Source: Pseudomonadota bacterium (GTDB lineage: Bacteria; Pseudomonadota; Alphaproteobacteria; Ferrovibrionales; Ferrovibrionaceae). From it: 20,703 nt of DNA. The stretch covers positions 1 to 20,703 of the forward strand of contig JAJYTL010000019.1 in assembly GCA_021793055.1 (NCBI GenBank), given 5' to 3'. The notes under the pieces are model-generated. The model was not told where the DNA came from and did not search any database. It saw nothing but the letters and a program-made list of their open reading frames with translations. Positions 14,468 to 20,703 of the stretch are shown piece by piece (the stretch's first letter is position 1; each line of letters begins with the position of its first letter). Both the position numbers and the translations under genes were made by a program.

Positions 14468-17184
14468 AGGAACCGCCCTGTCCCGGGGTCGGTTCCATGC
14501 CCAACTTTCGGCGCCGCCGGCAACGTAATGACGAAGCGGGCGCCGGACCGATCCCGCCGGTTCTCGGCCTCGATCCGCCCGCCCAAACTCTCGATGAACC
14601 CGCGGCAGATGGAAAGCCCGAGCCCCGTCCCGGCCGGACGGGTGTCGCCTTGCGCCGCGCGTTGGAACTTGTCGAATATATGCCCGATCCGCTCGGCTGG
14701 GATTCCCGGTCCTTCGTCCTCGACAATAACGCGCACATCACCTCCGACCGCCTCCGCCGCGATGCGGATCTGCGAGCCGGGCGGCGCATACTTCGCCGCA
14801 TTGTCGAGCAAGTTGAAAAGCGCCTGCTCGAACAGCGAGGAATCAATTTCGATCATCGGCAAAGTTGGCGCGATGCCGACTGTGACCCGGTGACGCACCA
14901 AAATGCGTTCAGCGCGACGCAGCGCGGTTTCGACAACCTCGATAAGGTCTACCGCCTCGCGCCTGAACGTAAGCGTCCCGGCCTCGAGCCGCGTGATGTC
15001 GAGAAGGTTGCCGACGAAACGATTGAGCCTCTCCGCCTCATCGCGCACGGTCGCGATGAGCTCGCGCCGCGCTTCGGGGCCGACCTCGGGCCCGGCGCTT
15101 CCGAGCGTGGTGATCGCGCCGATAATCGACGCCAGCGGCGTCCTGAGATCGTGCGAGATCGACGATAAAAGCGTTCCTCGCAAGCGCTCGGTTTCGGCCT
15201 GTATACGCGCCTCATCGAGATCGTCGACCAACCGGATGCGCTCGATCGCGACCGCCGCCTGATCGCTCAGCGCGTCCAACAGCCGGCGCTCATCGGGGGT
15301 GAGAAACGGGCCGCTGCGGGCGGCATCGACGCCCACGACTCCGACCGGGCCTCGCGCGGTCCGCAAGGGCAGGAACAACCTCCTCCCCCCCGGCAAGGTA
15401 TCGGCCCCACGCCCCGCCGGCCGATTGTGGTCCCTCGCCCACTTGGCTGCCGCGAAATCGGCGGGATCGAGCTCGTCCTCGGGTGGATAGGCGGCGCGAA
15501 CCACAGCTTCATAATCCTCATCGAGCAGCACCACGGCCCGCACATGCAGCATTGAAGCGACTTGATAACAGAATGCCCATAGCAGATCGTCGAGATTGCC
15601 GATCCCCGCAAGCTTGCGGCTGAATCCGTGCAACTCGGCCGCCAGTCTGGCGCGAGATCTGGCCGACACGACCTGCGCCCGGACCCGCGCCATGAGTTGG
15701 CTGGTAAGCAGGGCAACGACGCCGAAAAAGATCATCGCCAGGACGTTCGCGGGATCGGCGATGGTGAAGGTGTAGAGCGGCGCCAGGAAGAAGAAGTTGT
15801 AGGCGAGCACCGAGAGCAGCGCCGCGATCAAAGACGGCCAGAGCCCGTACAAGATGGCCGCGACCATGACTGCCGGAAGGAACATCATGGCGATATCCGG
15901 AAGCGCAATAAAATGCGCGACGACAAGCGCGGCGATCAGGGAAACTGCGACAAGCCCGGTGCTGAAGACGTACGGCATCGGACTCGGGCTTCGCGCGGCA
16001 GCGCGCGTCGCCACCACCTTGACCGGAACCGGCTCGCCTTCCCCGACGATGATCTGGATGCCAATGTTTCCGGCATTGCGGATCACATCGTGCGCGATCG
16101 CGCCGTGCAGCCATTCATACCACCTTGGCCGCCCGGTCTGCCCCAGAACGATCTGGGTCACGTTGTTGGCGCGGGCGAACGCGACAATATCCTCGGCCAG
16201 TCGCTCGCCGGGCACAGTGATCGACTGGGCGCCCAGGGTCTCGGCGAGCCGCAGCGTGTCGGCGATGCGGTCCCGTTCCGCCTCGCTAAGCCGCTGATGG
16301 CGTGGCGTCTCGACATAAAGCGCGATCCAGGTCGCCTTCAACTCGTCGGCGACGCGGCGGGTACGTCGCACGAGCTGGGCCGAGAAAGGACTCTCGCTGA
16401 CGCAGACAAGCAGCCGCTCCGCGATCGCCCACGGCCCGCTGATTGCGCGCGCCTTCATGTAGTGCAGCATCTGCGCGTCGACCCGCTGTGCCGTCAGCCG
16501 CAACGCAAGCTCGCGAAGCGCGGTAAGATTGCCCGGAGAAAAATAATGCTTGAGCGCCCGCCGCGCCTGGTCACGGACATAAACCTTGCCCTCCCGGAGG
16601 CGCTGGATCAGGTCGGCCGGCGTAATGTCGACGACCTCGATTTCATCCGCCCGGTCGAGGACGCTGTCCGGCAGCGTCTCCCGCACCCGGATGCGGGTTA
16701 TCTGTGCCACCACGTCGTTCAGGCTCTCCACGTGTTGCACATTAAGCGTAGTATAGACGTCGATGCCGGCCGCAAGCAGTTCTTCCACGTCCATGTAGCG
16801 CTTAGGATGCCGGCTTTCCGGCGCGTTGGTGTGGGCCAGTTCATCCACAAGGGCGAGCGCAGGCTTTCGCGCCAGCACCGCATCGATGTCCATCTCGTCA
16901 AGAGCGCGGCCGTGATAGGGCACCCGGCGGCGAGGGATCGCCTCGATGCCCCGAACCAACACCTCGGTTTCGGCCCGGCCGTGGGTCTCCACGAGGCCGA
17001 TCACCACGTCGACACCCTCCCGTTTCCGCGCCGCGGCGGCTTGCAGCATCTCGTAGGTCTTGCCGACGCCAGGGGCGGCGCCGAGGAAAATCTTGAGCTT
17101 TCCCCGGCGCTCAGCCGTTGCCTCGGCGAGAAGGGCCTCCGGCGAGGGACGCGGCATCGAAGCGGACGGATCGGAGGCGCGCAT
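14464..17184 (-). CDS. kdpD: KdpD osmosensitive potassium-sensor histidine kinase
   Basis: This 906-residue protein is close to the usual 890-900. The N-terminal KdpD domain has Walker A GAAPGVGKT (35-43) and ALVDELAHTNAP as the Walker B-like strand. A universal-stress-protein-like segment follows (LLVCVSESPFSAQLVRR, QIVLGQTGRPRW). Next come four membrane helices (from about VFSTGLVAVSLIAALVVA to ANVLAMIFFGVVALLTSQLM), a GAF-like domain, the phospho-acceptor His678 in SSISHDLRTPL, and the ATPase core with NLLDNAAKYAPPG and DEGPGIP then GTGLGLSI. The ATG at 17184 has GAGGAA six bases upstream; a TTG at 17226 would add 14 residues and is less likely. All functional motifs look intact, although the transporter genes upstream are disrupted. 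Confidence 0.95.
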   Translation of the reverse strand: MRASDPSASMPRPSPEALLAEATAERRGKLKIFLGAAPGVGKTYEMLQAAAARKREGVDVVIGLVETHGRAETEVLVRGIEAIPRRRVPYHGRALDEMDIDAVLARKPALALVDELAHTNAPESRHPKRYMDVEELLAAGIDVYTTLNVQHVESLNDVVAQITRIRVRETLPDSVLDRADEIEVVDITPADLIQRLREGKVYVRDQARRALKHYFSPGNLTALRELALRLTAQRVDAQMLHYMKARAISGPWAIAERLLVCVSESPFSAQLVRRTRRVADELKATWIALYVETPRHQRLSEAERDRIADTLRLAETLGAQSITVPGERLAEDIVAFARANNVTQIVLGQTGRPRWYEWLHGAIAHDVIRNAGNIGIQIIVGEGEPVPVKVVATRAAARSPSPMPYVFSTGLVAVSLIAALVVAHFIALPDIAMMFLPAVMVAAILYGLWPSLIAALLSVLAYNFFFLAPLYTFTIADPANVLAMIFFGVVALLTSQLMARVRAQVVSARSRARLAAELHGFSRKLAGIGNLDDLLWAFCYQVASMLHVRAVVLLDEDYEAVVRAAYPPEDELDPADFAAAKWARDHNRPAGRGADTLPGGRRLFLPLRTARGPVGVVGVDAARSGPFLTPDERRLLDALSDQAAVAIERIRLVDDLDEARIQAETERLRGTLLSSISHDLRTPLASIIGAITTLGSAGPEVGPEARRELIATVRDEAERLNRFVGNLLDITRLEAGTLTFRREAVDLIEVVETALRRAERILVRHRVTVGIAPTLPMIEIDSSLFEQALFNLLDNAAKYAPPGSQIRIAAEAVGGDVRVIVEDEGPGIPAERIGHIFDKFQRAAQGDTRPAGTGLGLSICRGFIESLGGRIEAENRRDRSGARFVITLPAAPKVGHGTDPGTGRFL

Positions 17185-17314
17185 CTCTATTCCTCGAAGT
17201 AAGCTCCTCGGTCGGAGGTCGGGCAACGGACAAAGCTCGCGATACTATAGCCCAGAACAAGGGTGGCTGCTGCGGTCCCAGAAGCCGACACGTCATGGCC
17301 TCTATCCGTCTCGG

Positions 17315-17923
17315 TCATTTACCGGCTCGGGTCGACAAGCGGTCGAGGGCGAGGTTGAGTTCGAGGACGTTTACCCGCGGCGCGCCAAAGATGCCAAGGG
17401 CACGGCCCACGATATGGGCGGCAACCAGCGCCCGCACGCTTGCCGCAGGAAGGTCTCTCGCCCGGGCGATCCGGCCGACCTGGAAATACGCCGCCGCCGG
17501 CGAGATGTCGGGATCGAGGCCGCTTCCAGAGGCCGTCACCAAATCGACCGGGATCGGCGTACCGGGATTCTCGGCCCGAAGCGCCCGGGCCGCGGCGGAA
17601 ACCCTCGCGACCAGCGCCTTCGAGGTCGGTCCGAGATTAGAGCCTCCCGACCTTTCGGCGTCATAGGGATCGGCCACGGTCTTGCCCGCCCTATCTATCC
17701 GTGTCGTCGCCGACGGACGGCCATGAAAATAGCGCGCGGAGGTGAAGTCCTGACCGATCAGGCGCGACCCCACGACGGTGCCATCCCGCGCGATCAGACT
17801 GCCGCCGGCCTAGCGCGGAAACAACCATCCGGCGAGGCCGGTCATCGCGAGGGGATAGGCGATGCCAGTCAAGAGTGTGAACGCAGCGAGAAGAACGATG
17901 GCGGGTCTAAGTGCGCGGAACAT
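17315..17923 (-). pseudogene. kdpC: kdpC pseudogene (amber stop at codon 38)
   Basis: This was the small KdpC subunit of the potassium pump. From the ATG at 17923 the frame reads MFRALRPAIVLLAAFTLLTG through GLAGWLFPR and then meets TAG at 17812-17810. It continues in the same frame as AGGSLIARDGTVVGSRLIGQDF, ARYFHGRPSAT, GSGLDPDISPAAAYFQVGRIARAR and VNVLELNLALD, to a TGA at 17315. The whole of the family's N-terminal membrane helix and C-terminal domain is thus present, split by one nonsense codon that could be a CAG-to-TAG change. The start has GAGGG upstream and lies eight bases after the original kdpB stop. Restart within the remainder would lack the membrane helix. Confidence 0.9.
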
Positions 17924-17930
17924 ACGGCCC

Positions 17931-18626
17931 TCACATCAGTCCGATAGCGTGGATGAGAAGGTCGATCGCCTAGATGCCGATAAACGGCACGATCAAGCCG
18001 CCGAGACCGTAGATGAGAAGGTTGCGGCTCAAAAGCCGCGAGGCGTTCTGCGCCCGGTAACGGACGCCTCGTAACGCCAAGGGGATCAGTGCTACGATGA
18101 TCAGGGCATTGAAGATGATTGCCGAGAGGATGGCGCTTTGGGGCGTCGCAAGATGCATGACGTTAAGCGCGTTGAGCCGGGGGTAAAAGGCCGAGAACAT
18201 CGCCGGAATGATGGCGAAGTATTTCGCGACATCGTTCGCGATCGAAAAAGTCGTAAGCGCCCCTCGCGTAATCAAAAGCTGCTTGCCGATCATCACGACC
18301 TCAATGAGCTTCGTCGGATCGGAATCGAGATCGACCATGTTACCGGCTTCGCGGGCCGCCTGCGTGCCGGTCTGCATCGCCATGCCGACGTCGGCCCGGG
18401 CAAGCGCGGGCGCGTCGTTGGTGCCGTCGCCGCACATCGCGACCAGCTTTCCCTTCGCCTGTTCCTCTCGGATCAGGCGAAGCTTGTCCTCCGGCGTCGC
18501 TTGGGCGAGAAAGTCATCGACGCCGCTCTCCGCGGCGATCGCCGCCGCCGTCAAGGGGTTATCGCCGGTGATCATTACGGTCCGAATACCCATCTGGCGA
18601 AGCTCTCCGAACTGGCCTGCCGCGTT
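17931..18626 (-). pseudogene. kdpB: kdpB 3' fragment, interrupted by an insertion sequence and by an amber codon
   Basis: The last third of the KdpB P-type ATPase is readable from FGELRQMGIRTVMITGDNPLTAA through the magnesium-site motif MCGDGTNDAPALARADVGMAM and the C-terminal membrane helices, to VPFIGI. A TAG at 17972-17970 stops it there. In the same frame AIDLLIHAIGLM follows to a TGA at 17931, matching the usual KdpB end (FIGI.LID.LI...GL), so the TAG is a nonsense mutation close to the C-terminus. Upstream, coding sequence ends abruptly at 18626, where the IS3-family element begins. The rest of kdpB, with the phosphorylated aspartate, should lie beyond the right edge. Two independent lesions show the gene is not functional. 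Confidence 0.9.
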
Positions 18627-18674
18627 TGAAGTGGTCCTCCCTGAAGTATGGTTTTGGAGAAGGAGGACTAGGTT

Positions 18675-18953
18675 ATGGCAAGGAAGAGACATACGGCTGA
18701 GGAGATCGTCGCCAAGCTACGGCAGGTGGACGTGCTGACGGCGCAGGGGCGAGCGGTGGCTGAGGCTGTCCGGGCGATAGGCGTGACGGAGGTTACATAC
18801 TATCGCAGGCGCAACGAGTACGGCGGGTTGAAGGGCGATCAGGTCAAGCGGCTGAAGGAGCTGGAGACGGAGAATGCCAGGCTGCGCCGGGCGATGTCAG
18901 ACCTGACGCTGGACAAGCTGATCCTGGCTGAGGCCGCCAGGGGAAACTTCTAA
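18675..18953 (+). CDS. IS3-family transposase OrfA
   Basis: This 92-residue DNA-binding subunit has a helix-turn-helix of the HTH_21/IS3 OrfA type, HTAEEIVAKLRQVDVL through GVTEVTYYRRRNEYGG. A leucine-zipper-like helix follows, VKRLKELETENARLRRAMSDLTLDKLIL. It starts 48 bases inside the element and has AGGAGG eight bases before its ATG. It ends in TAA just before the orfB frame. Length and sequence look intact. Confidence 0.92.
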   Translation: MARKRHTAEEIVAKLRQVDVLTAQGRAVAEAVRAIGVTEVTYYRRRNEYGGLKGDQVKRLKELETENARLRRAMSDLTLDKLILAEAARGNF

Positions 18954-18996
18954 GCCCCGCACGTCGCAGAGCCATCACGTCAGGTCGGAGCTGGGT

Positions 18997-19842
18997 GTGT
19001 CCGAGAGACGGGCCTGCCGGGCACTCGGCCAACATCGCTCCACGCAGCGCAAAGCGCCCGCGACACGCGACGATGAGGCGGCTTTGACTGCCGATATCAT
19101 CGCTCTTGCCACCGAGTACGGCCGCTATGGCTATCGCCGGATCACGGCGATGCTGCGCAGAGCGGGATGGGTGGTGAACAGCAAGCGTGTCGAGCGCATC
19201 TGGCGGCGTGAGGGGCTGAAGGTTCCGACGAAACAGCCTAAACGCAGGCGTCTTTGGCTCAATGATGGATCGTGCATCCGTCTGCGGCCGGAGCGCCCCA
19301 ACCATGTGTGGTCCTACGACTTCATGGCGGACCGCACCCATGACGGCAGGGCGTTCCGCATGCTGTGCATCATCGACGAGTTCACGCGCGAAAGCCTGGC
19401 GATCCGCGTGTCGCGCAAGCTGAAGGCACCGGATGTGATCGAGGCCTTGGCCGATCTCTTCATCCTGCGCGGCGTGCCCGAGCACATCAGGTCAGACAAT
19501 GGGCCGGAATTTGTCGCTCAGGCACTGCGGGACTGGATCGCCGCCGTCGGTGCCAAGACAGCGTACATCGAGCCAGGCAGTCCATGGGAGAACGGCTACT
19601 GCGAAAGCTCCAATGGAAAGCTGCGCGACGAGCTGCTCAACGGCGAGATATTTTACACGCTCAAGGAAGCCCGCATCGTGATCAAAAATTGGCGGCGCCA
19701 TTACAATGCCGTGCGTCCGCACTCAGCGCTCGGCTACCGCCCACCGGCGCCCGAGGCGCTGATCTGGCACGCCTCGCCGGCCGCCCATGGGGCCGCTCGG
19801 CGGGCCAGATCAGCAATGGTGCAAACCGGGAGACTGAACTAG
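18997..19842 (+). CDS. IS3-family transposase OrfB (DDE integrase domain)
   Basis: This 281-residue catalytic subunit has an N-terminal HTH-like region (YGRYGYRRITAMLRRAGW) and an rve-type integrase domain. The DDE triad is visible as the Asp in WSYDF, the Asp in IRSDNGPEF and the Glu in GYCESSNGKLRDE, with the C-terminal HYNAVRPHSALGYRPPAPE typical of IS3. The start is uncertain. The GTG at 18997 is used, but the expected orfB beginning (LSPARRRAI) is readable just upstream in a different frame (from about 18954), implying a small indel. The stop codon is now TAG, made from the TA target site plus the first G of the IS5 element; without that insertion it would be TAA. So the IS5 insertion does not shorten the protein. 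Confidence 0.87.
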   Translation: MSERRACRALGQHRSTQRKAPATRDDEAALTADIIALATEYGRYGYRRITAMLRRAGWVVNSKRVERIWRREGLKVPTKQPKRRRLWLNDGSCIRLRPERPNHVWSYDFMADRTHDGRAFRMLCIIDEFTRESLAIRVSRKLKAPDVIEALADLFILRGVPEHIRSDNGPEFVAQALRDWIAAVGAKTAYIEPGSPWENGYCESSNGKLRDELLNGEIFYTLKEARIVIKNWRRHYNAVRPHSALGYRPPAPEALIWHASPAAHGAARRARSAMVQTGRLN

Positions 19843-19860
19843 GCTCAGGACTCATTGATT
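19842..19860 (+). repeat. IS5-family left terminal inverted repeat
   Basis: Compared with the reverse complement of 20667-20685, the first 10 bases (GGCTCAGGAC) are identical and 15 of 19 bases match overall. Confidence 0.85.
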
Positions 19861-20612
19861 GATCCAGAAGATGACGGTTGCGGCGATGCAGATGGCGGAC
19901 ATAAAGGTGTGGGCGCATCGGTCGTAGCGGGTGTGGATGCGCCGCCAGTCTTTGAGCTTGGCGAACATGTTCTCGATCTTGTGGCGCTGACGGTAGAGTG
20001 CCTGGTCGTGAGGGATGGGCGCTTTGCGGTTGGTCTTTGACGGGATGCATGGGGTGATACCGCGCTGCGCCAAGCCATTGCGGAACCAGTCTGCGTCATA
20101 ACCTCTGTCGCCGAGCATCGCCTTGGCCGATGGCAAGGCATCGAGCATCAGGGCCGCGCCTTTGTAATCGCTCATCTGGCCTTCGCTCAGCAACATCGCC
20201 AGTGGGCGCCCCTGGCCGTCGCAGACGGCGTGCAGCTTGGAGTTCAGGCCGCCTTTGGTGCGCCCGATACGTCTGGGAACAGCCCCTTTTTGAGCAGGCT
20301 GGCAGCGGTGCGATGCGCCTTGAGGTGGGTGGCATCGATCATCAGCCGCTCTGGTTTAGGGCCCCGGCCCGCCAATTCGGCGAAGATCCGGTTGAACACG
20401 CCGAGCCGGCTCCAGCGGATGAAGCGGTTGTAGATGGTCTTGTGCGGGCCGTAGGCCTTCGGAGCATCGCGCCAGCGCAAACCATTGCGGATCACGAAGA
20501 TGATGCCGCTGACGATCTTGCGGTCATCGACACGCGGCACGCCATGCGACAACGGAAAATACGGTTCGATCCGGCGAATCTGCGCCCGCGACAGCCAGAA
20601 CAGATCACTCAT
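19852..20612 (-). CDS. IS5-family transposase made by -1 frameshift (two overlapping frames)
   Basis: The first frame begins at the ATG at 20612 (GGGAGG upstream) and reads MSDLFWLSRAQIRRIEPYFP through LMIDATHLKAHRTAASLLKK, closing at 20244. The second continues as RIGRTKGGLNSKLHAVCDGQ and MLLSEGQMSDYKGAALMLDA to the end at 19852. A -1 slip on CTC-AAA-AAG (run of A at 20291-20287) joins them as LLKKGAVPRRIGRTKGG, the usual continuous sequence. The DDE residues are the Asp in MIDATH, the Asp in LGDRGYDADWF and the Glu in RQRHKIENMFAKLKDW. Two-frame transposases are normal in the IS427 group, so this is likely programmed and the element may be active. Confidence 0.87.
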
Positions 20613-20666
20613 CGAAGCACCTCCCGATGCCCCCAATGAATCAAGCCGGCAGCCCGCCCGCAAGAA

Positions 20667-20685
20667 ATTTAATAGGTCCTGAGCC
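20667..20685 (-). repeat. IS5-family right terminal inverted repeat
   Basis: On the minus strand this begins GGCTCAGGAC, the same ten bases as the left end, followed by a partly matching AT-rich stretch. TA follows directly as the target duplicate. Confidence 0.85.
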
Positions 20686-20703
20686 TAACATACCTATCGG
20701 ACC

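Larger units (their letters stand above)
19842..20685 (-). mobile_element. IS5-family (IS427-like) insertion sequence, 844 bp, nested in the IS3 element
   Basis: The element is bounded by GGCTCAGGAC at 19842-19851 and its reverse complement GTCCTGAGCC at 20676-20685. It is flanked on both sides by TA (19840-19841 and 20686-20687), a 2-bp target duplication. It encodes one transposase on the minus strand in two frames. Removing it and one TA restores a continuous IS3 end with an orfB TAA stop. Confidence 0.9.
18627..20703 (+). mobile_element. IS3-family insertion sequence in kdpB (right end just beyond window)
   Basis: The left end begins TGAAGTGGTCC at 18627, exactly where kdpB homology stops. 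Two plus-strand transposase frames follow. After the orfB stop, and ignoring the inserted IS5 element, the sequence runs ACATACCTATCGGACC to the window end; its final GGACC is the inner part of the expected right repeat GGACCACTTCA. The element would therefore end about six bases past the window. The target duplication cannot be seen; the left flank is GTT. A second, IS5-family element is nested inside it at its 3' end. Confidence 0.85.

Noticed and set aside
15628..17202. 524-codon open frame on the plus strand
   Set aside because: It is antisense to kdpD, rich in Arg/His/Asp as expected from the complement of a GC-rich gene, and matches no family I recognise.
17810..17972. Amber codons in kdpC and kdpB as a sign of stop-codon recoding
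   Set aside because: TAG is the normal stop of the SuyA-like and fumarase alpha genes here, and kdpB is also broken by an insertion, so ordinary gene decay is simpler.
1..20703. CRISPR arrays, tRNA or rRNA genes
   Set aside because: I saw no regularly spaced repeats, cloverleaf signatures or rRNA-like stretches on either strand.

Overview
The window is GC-rich, with tightly packed and often 4-bp-overlapping genes of alphaproteobacterial type. A Hyphomicrobiales- or Rhodospirillales-like genome is likely, but this rests on gene style alone and not on a marker gene. It has three functional blocks and a decayed right end.

Block 1 (1-7747, minus strand) is one long operon that runs off the left edge. 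In transcription order it encodes a two-subunit UxaA/SuyAB-type lyase, a succinate dehydrogenase/fumarate reductase-like iron-sulfur subunit and two membrane cytochrome b subunits, a NitT/TauT-type ABC importer (binding protein, ATPase, permease), a class I fumarase/L-tartrate dehydratase alpha-beta pair, and finally the flavoprotein of the dehydrogenase, cut by the window edge. A divergent GntR/UTRA regulator (7865-8716) faces it, with a perfect 18-bp palindrome between them. Read as a pathway, the operon gives import, oxidation of a succinate-like compound, hydration of the double bond, and beta-elimination. A sulfonated dicarboxylate such as sulfosuccinate would fit every step, but that is inference.

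Between blocks 1 and 2 lies a dinB (DNA polymerase IV) remnant with two in-frame stops (8863-9159).

Block 2 (9295-13601) looks like a nitric-oxide/low-oxygen response cluster. A CRP/FNR-family regulator (Dnr/NnrR type, minus strand) is divergent from a plus-strand run: a DUF2249 protein, a 12-helix NnrS/heme-copper-oxidase-like membrane protein, a double-DUF2249 protein, a DUF59/MIP18 protein and a small cupin. FNR-type dyads lie in the divergent spacer and upstream of the membrane protein.

Block 3 (13775-18626, minus strand) is the end of a kdp potassium-transport operon. kdpE and kdpD are intact, but kdpC carries an amber stop at codon 38. kdpB carries an amber stop near its C-terminus and is also broken by an IS3-family element starting at 18627. 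An 844-bp IS5-family element (19842-20685) with TA target duplication sits inside that IS3 element, whose right end lies just past the window. The transporter is therefore dead in this sequence while its sensor pair remains.
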